Below, piece after piece: positions 25,098-32,745 of a stretch of DNA of 39,593 nt. The DNA is from a virus. Position numbers and translations under genes: made by a program. The notes under the pieces are model-generated. The model saw only the letters and a list, made by a program, of their open reading frames with translations. It was not told the DNA's origin and did not search any database. Every line of letters begins with the position of its first letter. Within the stretch, counting starts at the first letter, position 1. The stretch is taken from IMG/VR virus record IMGVR_UViG_3300034096_000521, positions 1 through 39,593 of that record. One strand, written 5' to 3'.

Positions 25098-25946
25098 TCA
25101 AATCCAATCACTAGCTGACTCGTTCGCATAGTTATCTCCTAAATCCAAATTAAATGTTTCGTCGTTGAGCATTAAAGCTATTACGCAGTACCCAACTATA
25201 TCCCGTAGGGTATCTACGAGTGATTCGTTTTGTGCTTTTGATTTCTTGGATTTAAGATTAATTAATCTCTCAACCTTGTCCGATAGACGGACAAGGACAC
25301 CCTTCATTCCAAATGCAGTTATGTTGCCATGTCCATAGTCATGTTGTTTTGATGCCAGTAGCTTACACATCTCACCCGAGTCCCATTTGTCTCGCATGCG
25401 CAAATCTTGAACTGCCTGAATGGCAATTTCTGTCCATAGTAGCGACACCGGCAATTCATCTTGGTCAAATAAACATACTCGACCCGATGTGATTAGGCGC
25501 TGCAGCTTTGCCACATCTGCCTCTTTTGTTTCCGTAGCAAATGACGCAATGTGCATCACCCATTGACTGGCGGATTGTTCCCAATTGTTTACCACTCTGA
25601 CCTTCTTTCTGATTAGTGGGTGCATTGTAAGTAGTTGTTGTAGTCTAGCATAAGCATTGTTCTTGAGTCGCCAAGCATGTGGCTTGGAAACGCCAAGGCG
25701 TTTACCAAGCTCATCATAAGAAACAAATTCGCTATTGACTGAGTTGATTATAAATTGGTCTTGTTCATCTAGTTGCTCAATGCACATAGCAACTGCTTCC
25801 CGCAGCGGTTGTAGTTCTTCTGCCGACTCCTCAATTACGTCAGACACAGAAAGCATCAACGCCTCCATGGGCGTTTGTGGACGTTGTTTACTTAAGTAAG
25901 TTGATGAAAAGACAAAGTTGTCTTGGGGAATGTCATTCTTCGACAT
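25098..25946 (-). CDS. Sigma-region-4-like HTH fused to DUF1599-like domain
   Basis: A 282-aa protein from the ATG at 25946 (a TTG three codons earlier is in frame). Residues about 50-106 look like a sigma-70 region 4 helix-turn-helix: CIEQLDEQDQFIINSV, YDELGKRLGVSKPHAWRLKN. Residues about 193-260 match the DUF1599 family, linked in the literature to phage nucleotide modification: HDYG (202-205), VRLSDK (219-224), DTLRDIVGYCVIALM. The middle has no recognised domain. It overlaps the upstream gene by 14 nt. It could be a transcription factor, or the HTH may serve DNA binding for a nucleotide-linked role; the sequence does not settle this. Confidence 0.8.
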   Translation of the reverse strand: MSKNDIPQDNFVFSSTYLSKQRPQTPMEALMLSVSDVIEESAEELQPLREAVAMCIEQLDEQDQFIINSVNSEFVSYDELGKRLGVSKPHAWRLKNNAYARLQQLLTMHPLIRKKVRVVNNWEQSASQWVMHIASFATETKEADVAKLQRLITSGRVCLFDQDELPVSLLWTEIAIQAVQDLRMRDKWDSGEMCKLLASKQHDYGHGNITAFGMKGVLVRLSDKVERLINLKSKKSKAQNESLVDTLRDIVGYCVIALMLNDETFNLDLGDNYANESASDWI

Positions 25947-26364
25947 TGCCGTCAAATGCGGAATCGTAAAGAAGTGCCATCACTTCTTCAGGTTGCAGCA
26001 AATAACCCCTCGCTGGGTTATTTGTGCCTTCCGCAAATAAACGTAATCTTGATTTTGGTAAAGTTTTAATATAACGCCTTAATCTGTCTGTAGAAATAAC
26101 TATCATTGCCTCGTTCATAGTATACACATAAACCCACCATTCTGCTTCAGTTATGGCTAGCCCAGAGTCCTTCCAGCCGTGTTTACGCGGGTTCTGAGCC
26201 ACCTCAACAACCATTCTGCCATTGCGATAGCGGTCAGACTTGACTTCAAACGAACCGTTCACAATGCCTTGGAGGAAGCCTTTAACCTGGTCTTCGCCTT
26301 GTTTGCCAAACTCCAAATCTTTTTTAAAGTTTGGTTTTGGTATATCCCATCTTGACTCTTTCAT
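25933..26364 (-). CDS. Putative PD-(D/E)XK nuclease-like protein
   Basis: A 143-aa protein starting by ATGA overlap with the RusA gene. FGKQGEDQVKGFL (residues about 19-31) followed by FEVKSDRYRNGRMVVEV (about 39-55) resembles the E...D/E-x-K core of Holliday-junction-resolvase-like nucleases, with a later strand DSGLAITEAEWWVYVYT. The key acidic residues are only partly clear, so the call is tentative. Recombination or DNA processing is suggested by its position beside RusA. Confidence 0.6.
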   Translation of the reverse strand: MKESRWDIPKPNFKKDLEFGKQGEDQVKGFLQGIVNGSFEVKSDRYRNGRMVVEVAQNPRKHGWKDSGLAITEAEWWVYVYTMNEAMIVISTDRLRRYIKTLPKSRLRLFAEGTNNPARGYLLQPEEVMALLYDSAFDGNVEE

Positions 26365-26702
26365 TTTTTCCTCAACTTTAAACTAATGATTTGTTTGTCA
26401 TCTGTATAGGCTACACCATTGAGGGCATCGAGAATAGCTTTGGCGTAATTATCTATATCCCCACGCAGTTTTGATGGATTCTTTGATGGCCTTAATTCTT
26501 TAATAATTATTTCTGTTTTGTCTTTGTCAAAAATTAACTCAACTTCTAGTGGGCCATCAGCAAAGGCAACACCCGTATAAAGCTCTGAAATAAGTTTCTC
26601 GTACTCTCTTGTTTCTTTGGGTGTGTAGGTATGGCCTGAACGAGTACTTCTTGGGCGTTGTTTTGAACGCGGCTTAACAGCAAAGATTTGTTTGTGAATC
26701 AT
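26361..26702 (-). CDS. rusA: RusA-family Holliday junction resolvase
   Basis: A 113-aa endonuclease that resolves four-way DNA junctions during phage recombination and packaging preparation. It shows the RusA pattern: KPRSKQRPRS near the N-terminus (10-19), TYTP (25-28), and the acidic core GDIDNYAKAILDALNGV (D82, D84) with YTDDKQI (D101/D102). Length is typical. ATGA overlaps link it to the primase gene before and the PD-(D/E)XK-like gene after. Confidence 0.93.
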   Translation of the reverse strand: MIHKQIFAVKPRSKQRPRSTRSGHTYTPKETREYEKLISELYTGVAFADGPLEVELIFDKDKTEIIIKELRPSKNPSKLRGDIDNYAKAILDALNGVAYTDDKQIISLKLRKK

Positions 26703-27580
26703 TCGCCGTAAACGTCAGCAATGATTTTTGAGATGTGCATATCGCCATCTTCACGCAAATAAAATTTACCCCAACGAATATCAGCAGAACGAATAATACC
26801 ATAGGCAACATCAGCCGTTAAACCATCAGACCTAAGCCTGTAAGCAAGACGCACTAATGTGCCAGAACGGTCTGAGTCTGGCAACGGTCCATCCATAAAC
26901 ATTTTTAGCGAATAAGGTCTTAATAGACTTTTTGCCACATCAACAGGAATGGCAGCATTTCCACCAACAAAACTCAATGATTGCTTTGGTACATACATGT
27001 CTGCCAATGGCATTAATTGATTTTCCGTAACACGATTTTTTATGGCTTCTTCAACAAAAACATTAAGCGGCATTGGTTTGTCTGCGCTATCCATAATGAA
27101 GCGAACACCCATTGGTTCAAACAATTCACCTGGATACGGCAAACGAACATAGTTGCCGTAACCAGAAGCTTCTTCTTGTTTTGGATTAATTTCTTTAGCC
27201 GGCACTTTGACGGCAGAGTGTGCGGCGAGCAACGCTCGACGCATCACTCGCGCGGCAACTGGCTCACTTGCAAACACCCAGATGTGAAAGCCCTTGACTG
27301 TGCGTTCAACCCAACTTTCAATAGACTTCAACTTTAGGGCTAGTTGTATATTGCGGGCTTGGTCAATATCATCCACATCAATGTCTGAACACCCCCACCA
27401 AACTGTGTTGGTGGGAAGCATTGGATATATGCCGATATATTCTTGCCCCCACAAATGTTTCAAATACTTTGATGGAGTAACTTCTTCTTTGATGCAGCCA
27501 CCTTCCCACGAACCGTAGGCGTCTGTACGACCGGCAAACAAAGAAGCAAAGTTTTTAACGAGTTCAGAATTGTCGTTCAT
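26699..27580 (-). CDS. AEP-type (TOTE/PrimPol-like) primase
   Basis: A 293-aa protein from the ATG preceded by GAGG; the longer in-frame start is inside the helicase gene. It carries the archaeo-eukaryotic primase signature: VWWGCSDIDVDD (catalytic D66, D68), VKGFHIWVFA (H99) and YGNYVRLP (143-148), with YIGIYPML upstream. The C-terminal DSDRSGTLVRLAYRLRSDGL region resembles a PriCT-like helical domain. It would make primers at the phage fork with the DnaB-like helicase encoded just upstream (17-nt overlap). No phage polymerase is present. Confidence 0.85.
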   Translation of the reverse strand: MNDNSELVKNFASLFAGRTDAYGSWEGGCIKEEVTPSKYLKHLWGQEYIGIYPMLPTNTVWWGCSDIDVDDIDQARNIQLALKLKSIESWVERTVKGFHIWVFASEPVAARVMRRALLAAHSAVKVPAKEINPKQEEASGYGNYVRLPYPGELFEPMGVRFIMDSADKPMPLNVFVEEAIKNRVTENQLMPLADMYVPKQSLSFVGGNAAIPVDVAKSLLRPYSLKMFMDGPLPDSDRSGTLVRLAYRLRSDGLTADVAYGIIRSADIRWGKFYLREDGDMHISKIIADVYGE

Positions 27581-28616
27581 GAAAACCTCGCAAATATTGT
27601 TTTGGTAAATCACCATTTAGTAGTGGCATTAGACGACCAGTAGCTAAATCTATTTCATAATCAATGTCATCTACAAGTTGACCAGCTGGTCGTTTGTTTT
27701 TCAACAAACTGACTGTAACGGTGTACTCGTGAATCTTTGCTTCGTATCGCAGAGAATCGAGGCGCTCCATTGAGCGCTCTGAGTGTGTTTTGTCAAGCTT
27801 GTTGATGATTTCGTTCATCTCAGCCATGATGGAATATTTTTTACGACGCACACCAATGACCGATGTTGCTTGTTGTTCGCCACCAAAAGCACCTGATGAC
27901 ATGGTTAGTTTTGCTCCATCAGCGCCTGAGGAACGGGAAGTTTGATGCAACACCAGCATTGGTATGTCATGTCTACGACCAAACGATTTAACGAATGTTG
28001 CTTTGTCGGGAACCGTTTCGCCTGCTTCTACTAGGTCAAGGTAGTCCACGACTACAAGGTCAGGTACTTGTCCCCACACATCACACACTTCGTTATATGC
28101 CCGCTCCATGTCTATGCCGGTCAATGGTTGGTCAAACACAGCGAGATTGGGGAAGTTTTCTTCGGCGGTTTCTCTAAGTAAATCAATTGCGTCAGTGTCG
28201 TCCATTGCAACTAATCGTTCTAGTTCTCGAGCATCAATGCCGTGGTACATGCAGGTTAGTTTTGTTAAAACAAGTTGGCGTGGTTCGTCTGGAATGAACA
28301 TTGCAATGTGTTTGTCGCGATTCTCAAGCAGGGAATGCAACAACAATAATGTTTTGCCACCGTGCGCATACCCAATCATCATTGACATTTCGCCTGCAGC
28401 AATGCCACGCATTTCGGCATCTATTTGTGGTAATCCTAAATGGATTCTTTCTTGTGGGCTTTGTGCCCATCGGACAAAAGAATGAGCCGCTTCTGAAAGT
28501 GGTTCATACATTTTGTATTCACTTGGCGGGATAATAGAAGATGGTGGAGAATCAGGACTGACCTGCTTCTCCACCATGTCCCAACCCGCAGAAATTTGCT
28601 CTGCGGTAAGTTTCAT
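27564..28616 (-). CDS. DnaB-like replicative helicase (RecA-fold ATPase)
   Basis: A 350-aa protein. Walker A is GYAHGGKT (82-89), preceded by GIAAGEMSMMI; Walker B is LVVVDYLDLV (D191), and a sensor/arginine region VLHQTSRSSGADG follows. This is the RecA-fold motor of DnaB-family helicases, without a full N-terminal DnaB domain (only about 60 residues precede the core). The stop overlaps the primase start by 17 nt, giving a helicase-primase pair. It begins immediately after the stop of the previous gene. Confidence 0.9.
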   Translation of the reverse strand: MKLTAEQISAGWDMVEKQVSPDSPPSSIIPPSEYKMYEPLSEAAHSFVRWAQSPQERIHLGLPQIDAEMRGIAAGEMSMMIGYAHGGKTLLLLHSLLENRDKHIAMFIPDEPRQLVLTKLTCMYHGIDARELERLVAMDDTDAIDLLRETAEENFPNLAVFDQPLTGIDMERAYNEVCDVWGQVPDLVVVDYLDLVEAGETVPDKATFVKSFGRRHDIPMLVLHQTSRSSGADGAKLTMSSGAFGGEQQATSVIGVRRKKYSIMAEMNEIINKLDKTHSERSMERLDSLRYEAKIHEYTVTVSLLKNKRPAGQLVDDIDYEIDLATGRLMPLLNGDLPKQYLRGFHERQF

Positions 28617-29048
28617 TTATCGGGTCTTTGGTGCCCAATAAGCTTTTTCACCCTCAACGGCCCTAAACCAAGGACGCTTTGGGTTGATTGAAAGGCTGTC
28701 ACGGTTGTCGTACACCTTGGTTACACCATCACGCTTACACGCTTTGATGAGCCAATCTGGCAAGTCGCCGTGTTGCTTTCCAACAATCTGCAACGACCCA
28801 ACTGCGGTGGAAGGTGAACCGCTTCCAGAATTATCTGAAACAGTCGTTGCATTGAATGCTTGTTTAGTCATTTCGAAAATCTGAGCGTCAGACTGAGAAC
28901 TCTCAATGACTTCAAAAATTACATCTTTTACGCCCGTAAACAAAAGTGTAAACTCACCCAATTTTGCTTCGGTACTTGCTTCCTTGTTGACCAAATCTGC
29001 TGCAATTTTTGCAGCGACTTGGGTGATTATTGCCCTGTCCTTATCCAT
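28617..29048 (-). CDS. Replication-module protein of unknown function
   Basis: A 143-aa protein starting at the ATG inside the overlap with the Cas4-like gene (8-nt overlap). It has an N-terminal helical half (IITQVAAKIAADLVNK), a Ser/Gly linker (residues about 72-85) and a C-terminal module with GDLPDWLIKACKRDGVTKVY and NPKRPWFRA. The same C-terminal pattern occurs in other phage proteins near replication genes. Single-strand DNA binding is possible but not shown. Confidence 0.7.
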   Translation of the reverse strand: MDKDRAIITQVAAKIAADLVNKEASTEAKLGEFTLLFTGVKDVIFEVIESSQSDAQIFEMTKQAFNATTVSDNSGSGSPSTAVGSLQIVGKQHGDLPDWLIKACKRDGVTKVYDNRDSLSINPKRPWFRAVEGEKAYWAPKTR

Positions 29049-29886
29049 TATCAACCTCCAGTTGATTATCGTTTTGTCCTATACTAGCACCTTTGCAGAC
29101 AGACCACCACGGACACCAGCGGTCTGAACACAAATAATGTTGGTCATTGATTAACCAACGATTTTTTGTGGGTGTTCCTGTTTCGTCACCCATTGCAAAC
29201 CCGTAGGCAACAGCCGACATAGCTTGCTTGATGACAAAATCTCCATGAGCTTTACTGCGATTGACAGAAAGTATTTGGCCGTACGCTTCGTTTACTCGAA
29301 TCATTACGCCAAAATTAAATGTTGAAATATTTTCTTTTGTAAACCCAAGAACGTGTGCTGCATAAGTGTAGATAGATGATTGCACATCTTGAGATTGTTT
29401 TTCAAGCGCAGAATATTTTCGAGCTGCTGTTTTCCAATCCCAAACACCTTTTTCATGCACATAATCCATTGTGCCTTCAAACCAAAGTTGATAACCGTTA
29501 ACCGACGAGCCTGTTGGGGCTACAAATTTTACTTCCGATTGACCGCCGAGCGGAACATGCGGATAAATGTCTTTTACCCAAGCATTTGTTAGGCCAATTA
29601 CATGACGATGCCATGTGCTTGGTTCAACATTTGTGTGCTTAATTCCTTCTTCTTCTATTTCTAAAAAGCGTTTTAAAGAAACTTCTGGTGCATCTTTCGT
29701 GGAACAATTATTGTTTAAGACTGCTTCAATACCGGCATGAACGGCAGTGCCGATTGCGGCGCTGTCATTTGTAGTTTTAAATTCAGGTTGGGTCACGCTA
29801 AGGCGTGACCGTTCTGGACACAGCAACATGTCTTTTAACCAGGATTGTCTTACGTACACAATCTTGGCTTGTTCATCAATTCTCAT
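29041..29886 (-). CDS. Cas4/RecB-like Fe-S exonuclease
   Basis: A 281-aa PD-(D/E)XK nuclease. Motifs: GTAVHAGIEAVL (H50), FEGTMDYV (D141), WDWKTAARKY (D150, K152) and QSSIYTYAAHV (Q169, Y173). Four cysteines, C23 (LLCPERSR) and C253, C258, C264 (LCSDRWCPWWSVC), match the split Fe-S cluster of AddB/Cas4 nucleases. It probably processes phage DNA ends for recombination. The ribosome site AAAGGAAGG lies upstream, and it is the first gene after a 175-nt control region. Confidence 0.87.
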   Translation of the reverse strand: MRIDEQAKIVYVRQSWLKDMLLCPERSRLSVTQPEFKTTNDSAAIGTAVHAGIEAVLNNNCSTKDAPEVSLKRFLEIEEEGIKHTNVEPSTWHRHVIGLTNAWVKDIYPHVPLGGQSEVKFVAPTGSSVNGYQLWFEGTMDYVHEKGVWDWKTAARKYSALEKQSQDVQSSIYTYAAHVLGFTKENISTFNFGVMIRVNEAYGQILSVNRSKAHGDFVIKQAMSAVAYGFAMGDETGTPTKNRWLINDQHYLCSDRWCPWWSVCKGASIGQNDNQLEVDNG

Positions 29887-30061
29887 TTTTTAACCTTCCT
29901 TTTATGTGTACGCATTTTATCACGCCGACCCTTCGGTTGGCGTGATTTGGTTTCTTTGCCCCCCGTTATCATCTCTCCACTGCCCCCCTGGAGGGGGATT
30001 ATAGTAAAGCTCATTTGTGTACGGTCTGTCAAGCATTTAGGTTCAACACCCAAACCCCAAA
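29887..30061 (-). promoter_or_regulatory. Control region upstream of the replication block
   Basis: A gene-free 175-nt gap. On the minus strand it holds TTGACA (30032-30027) and TATAAT (30003-29998), both perfect, but 23 nt apart instead of 17. TGTGTACGG (30016-30024) lies between them and TGTGTACGCA (29905-29914) lies close to the gene; the same core occurs in the divergent region at 38.6 kb. A 12-bp hairpin (29919-29930 with 29935-29946, loop CTTC) sits in the 5' leader. A 66-aa open frame here looks spurious. Confidence 0.5.
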
Positions 30062-30568
30062 TTACGCGCGCCACGGTAGCCATCCGTTTCCGTATTCTTT
30101 ATGCGAATAAAGCCATATTAACCTTGCTGCCAATAGGTTTACCCGAGGTAAATAAAGTTCTTCACAACTATTTAATACTCCAAAGGTTTGCAAGTATCCA
30201 TTTGGATACCATTTTGAGGGTTTGCACCAGTACGCATTGATTTGTGTAAGCCCAAAAGACCCCCCATTGGGGTCTTTGCCATAGTGAACCCATGTAAAAC
30301 ACCGAGATTCTCGATGAATAACTGAATCTAATTTGGCAAGGTCTTGTTCTTCCCAACCTACATTTACGGCTAGTTGAGCCCATTCAGGGCACAACATATT
30401 ATTTGGCAAAATGATTCTGTCTTTATAGGTTTGCGGTGGGCTTTTAGGGATTGAAAATTGCTCTACATTTAGTGGCAACACCTGTATTTTTTGTGGTATT
30501 TTAGGTGGAGTTAGGGTCCATCCAATAAGCAACACCCCAACAACAACAATTAACAATCGTTTAAACAC
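30062..30568 (-). CDS. Membrane-anchored lytic transglycosylase-like protein
   Basis: A 168-aa protein from a GTG with AAAGGAG 5 nt upstream. Residues 1-20 form an N-terminal signal anchor (FKRLLIVVVGVLLIGWTL). The domain from about residue 60 has SVIHRESRC (probable catalytic E87) and GGSFGLTQINAYWC (102-115), the SLT/lysozyme-fold signature. It would cut glycan strands outside the membrane. Its location in the early arm beside whiB, away from holin and endolysin genes, is unusual: it may remodel the wall during infection or block superinfection. Confidence 0.82.
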   Translation of the reverse strand: MFKRLLIVVVGVLLIGWTLTPPKIPQKIQVLPLNVEQFSIPKSPPQTYKDRIILPNNMLCPEWAQLAVNVGWEEQDLAKLDSVIHRESRCFTWVHYGKDPNGGSFGLTQINAYWCKPSKWYPNGYLQTFGVLNSCEELYLPRVNLLAARLIWLYSHKEYGNGWLPWRA

Positions 30569-30570
30569 AT

Positions 30571-30876
30571 TTACTCCTTTAGTTTTATTTTGGAAATTTT
30601 TCTATGTGTAAATAATCTGCCGCCCCAAACGCCTACACAATCATATTCTTTAGCAAAGTTGAAACATTCTTGTTTAACTTTACATTCATTGCATGTTTTG
30701 AATGCGTTATAAAGATTAGAGCCAGGGCTTATAGAAATTCTACCTCCTTTTCCATCTGGCGGAAAGAACCAATCACTAGGGCAATTGGTGCAATTTGCGT
30801 ATTTATAAATCGGATTAAGTTCTTTGGATATTTTTTCGTTTTTTAAATCTTTGAGTTTTACCCATTTTTCAGCCAT
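30571..30876 (-). CDS. whiB: WhiB-family iron-sulfur transcription regulator
   Basis: A 101-aa protein. It has the WhiB pattern: first Cys in YANCTNCPSDWFFPPD (C29 or C32), CNECKVKQEC (C62, C65, C71: CxxCx5C) and the GVWGG turn (82-86), then a basic C-terminus. WhiB proteins bind a [4Fe-4S] cluster and the host sigma factor. The GGAGG ribosome site overlaps the end of the upstream gene. Its presence indicates an actinobacterial host. It may redirect host RNA polymerase to early or late phage promoters. Confidence 0.9.
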   Translation of the reverse strand: MAEKWVKLKDLKNEKISKELNPIYKYANCTNCPSDWFFPPDGKGGRISISPGSNLYNAFKTCNECKVKQECFNFAKEYDCVGVWGGRLFTHRKISKIKLKE

Positions 30877-30878
30877 TA

Positions 30879-31106
30879 TTACCATCCTCCCATTTCGATA
30901 AATGATTCACCATTGATATCCCAACCTTCTTCACGAAGAAGTTGTGATATTATTTCACAACCGGCTTCATAAACGTATGATTGAAGTAATAGTTCTATAC
31001 TTTCTAGCGCAACACACGCAGCCGCACCTTTAAGGTGTGGCATTGCTTCGCGCACATCTGCATCTGTAAATCCAACAGATATTTGCATGGCATAATTGTC
31101 GCTCAT
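30879..31106 (-). CDS. Hypothetical early protein
   Basis: A 75-aa protein starting MSDNYAMQISVGF, with AAAGGA about 7 nt before the ATG and an ATGA overlap with the upstream gene. A longer reading frame to 31157 lacks support. It has two short helices around HLKGAAACVALESIELLLQ and a Gly/Trp-ended tail (FIEMGGW). Ends 2 nt before whiB. Family not recognised. Confidence 0.65.
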   Translation of the reverse strand: MSDNYAMQISVGFTDADVREAMPHLKGAAACVALESIELLLQSYVYEAGCEIISQLLREEGWDINGESFIEMGGW

Positions 31107-31276
31107 ATCATTTCCTTTATTTTTTCTGTTAGCCATACTGTGCATCTTTTGGCCCATGAACTTATTTCGAATAGTTCATCATCATCATATGGACGACCTG
31201 GCGATTCATAATCGCTAAGTGTTTCTTGCAGATAATCAATCAATCCAAGTATATCATTTTTTGTTGCTGTTGTCAT
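31103..31276 (-). CDS. Small hypothetical protein
   Basis: A 57-aa acidic protein (MTTATKNDILGLIDYLQETL start, PYDDDELFEI in the middle). ATGA overlaps connect it to both neighbours, so it is very likely translated. No homologue recognised. Confidence 0.6.
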   Translation of the reverse strand: MTTATKNDILGLIDYLQETLSDYESPGRPYDDDELFEISSWAKRCTVWLTEKIKEMI

Positions 31277-31455
31277 TCTGTTTTTCCTTTGTCTACATGT
31301 TCAACAACATCACGGAACTTGGTTGCGTAACGATTGAATATGATTTCTATTTCTTGGTCTGTAAACACAACACCTTGCTGCGCAAATGCAGAAACAAATT
31401 CGTTAACTGCATTAACTTGCATGATTGAGTTTTCGTATTGTTGTATTTCACTCAT
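31273..31455 (-). CDS. Small hypothetical protein
   Basis: A 60-aa protein starting MSEIQQYENSIMQVNAVNEF, predicted helical. It shares ATGA overlaps with the genes on each side and has GGAAGAAGA upstream. Function unknown. Confidence 0.6.
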   Translation of the reverse strand: MSEIQQYENSIMQVNAVNEFVSAFAQQGVVFTDQEIEIIFNRYATKFRDVVEHVDKGKTE

Positions 31456-31952
31456 TGCGTATCTTCTTCCATCATTTCTTTGATTTCGTTGGTTACTTTA
31501 TTTATCTGATGCTTCAATTTCTTTTTGACTAACTTGTCAACAGCTTGAGCAAGAGTGCCGTTTGCTTTGCCTTCATCGACAATTGTTTTATCTGGGTCAT
31601 CTTGGAATCGCAACACACTTGCAACACCACTAAAATCTGCCCCAACTAGCAAGCGCACCCTGCGACGATTTGGTGACTCTGATGGTACATTGTCACCTAG
31701 TTCCTCTAATGGTGCAGCCCAACCACAGGTTAGAATTGTGAAAAAGTTAGCATCTTTGACGATTTTGAAAGTGTCAGAACTTTTTAGCAAATCATAAACA
31801 TCAAGGTTTTGATGTTTCATTACCATTTTTTTGTTTGCATTCATTACCCACAAAGATGCTCCATCTAGATTCCACGGGTCTTTGAAGTCTTGTAGAATGT
31901 AATTAATATCTTCTTCTGCTTTTGTAACTAATTTTGTTATTGTTTTGGGCAT
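31452..31952 (-). CDS. Hypothetical early protein
   Basis: A 166-aa protein. The central part (VKDANFFTILTCGWAAPLEE, RRRVRLLVGADFSGVASVLR) looks like a compact alpha/beta fold, and the C-terminal 45 residues form a basic-acidic coiled coil (DKLVKKKLKHQINKVTNEIK). Coupled by ATGA and TAATG to its neighbours. No family recognised. Confidence 0.7.
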   Translation of the reverse strand: MPKTITKLVTKAEEDINYILQDFKDPWNLDGASLWVMNANKKMVMKHQNLDVYDLLKSSDTFKIVKDANFFTILTCGWAAPLEELGDNVPSESPNRRRVRLLVGADFSGVASVLRFQDDPDKTIVDEGKANGTLAQAVDKLVKKKLKHQINKVTNEIKEMMEEDTQ

Positions 31953-32236
31953 TAGATTTCTTCCGTTTCTATGTGTTTTTTGTTGTAGTATCTACCATCA
32001 ATTAGCATGATGTGTCCGTCAAGACGCAACATGTCTAGTCGTATTTTTGTTTCATTCATTTTTACTCTGTCATCAGTACGGGCACACTCGACAAGAGTGA
32101 GTCCGTATTCCGAATCAGAGATTTTTTCAAACAACTCCCGCATATGCGGACTAATTGCTTCCAACATTTTTAATTTATTTATGTATTCTCGATGGTAAAA
32201 ACGAGCGCTGGAAAAAGCTTTAATTTTTATAGACAT
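31952..32236 (-). CDS. Hypothetical early protein, winged-helix-like
   Basis: A 94-aa protein (MSIKIKAFSSARFYHREYIN start). Helices followed by RLDMLRLDGHIMLIDGRYYN near the end are reminiscent of the third helix and wing of small winged-helix proteins, but this is weak. TAATG overlaps at both ends. Could be a DNA-binding regulator. Confidence 0.65.
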   Translation of the reverse strand: MSIKIKAFSSARFYHREYINKLKMLEAISPHMRELFEKISDSEYGLTLVECARTDDRVKMNETKIRLDMLRLDGHIMLIDGRYYNKKHIETEEI

Positions 32237-32634
32237 TAAACATCACTTTCTATTCCGAGTTCTTGATTCATTTGAGCAGTAATACGCTCGACGGCTTCGT
32301 CAATGAAGCCGACAGTTGCTGTATTAATGCCACGATTTACTAATGTTTTGAAGCGTTCGTCTTCTAACAAAACAGCCACGATTCTTGCTTTTGCATATTC
32401 AATAATGCGACCATAATCTAAACTTGCAACTACATATTCTGTGACTCTGCTGACATCTATTGATTCTGAAATTTGTCCAATTATGTTGTCACTAATACCA
32501 TTAGAAATTATGTTGTTTATTGATTGTTCGCAGCGTGCTGTTACATTTGTTGTTACATCTCGCAAAAGCCGATTGTATGACTCAACATCAACATCAAACC
32601 TAATTTGTTCGTTAGATACAATTCTAATACTCAT
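32236..32634 (-). CDS. Hypothetical helical protein
   Basis: A 132-aa protein, acidic and almost all helical (SYNRLLRDVTTNVTARCEQS, DNIIGQISESIDVSRVTEYV). Repeated Ile/Val spacing suggests an extended coiled coil or bundle, as in some phage tail or membrane-associated proteins. It is coupled to the next gene by TAATG and to a tiny gene before it by ATGA. Function unknown. Confidence 0.7.
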   Translation of the reverse strand: MSIRIVSNEQIRFDVDVESYNRLLRDVTTNVTARCEQSINNIISNGISDNIIGQISESIDVSRVTEYVVASLDYGRIIEYAKARIVAVLLEDERFKTLVNRGINTATVGFIDEAVERITAQMNQELGIESDV

Positions 32635-32732
32635 TTAGGTGTTCCTTTCTTGGCTAAGCCAATTTCGTATTTGGTTATTTCTACAAAGATGTTTTCCCAA
32701 CCGTCATCTTTGCGTTTAATTTTTCTTTTCAT
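32631..32732 (-). CDS. Tiny basic protein
   Basis: A 33-aa open frame (MKRKIKRKDDGWENIFVEIT start) joined to the next gene by an ATGA overlap and filling the gap after the amidotransferase gene. It lacks a clear ribosome site. Existence is inferred from the overlap and spacing only. Confidence 0.4.
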   Translation of the reverse strand: MKRKIKRKDDGWENIFVEITKYEIGLAKKGTPK

Positions 32733-32745
32733 TTTTTTTCTGCGT

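Noticed and set aside
29883-30083. 66-aa open frame on the minus strand in the control region before the Cas4-like gene
   Set aside because: It runs through promoter-like hexamers and a hairpin, has no ribosome site and a composition unlike neighbouring genes.
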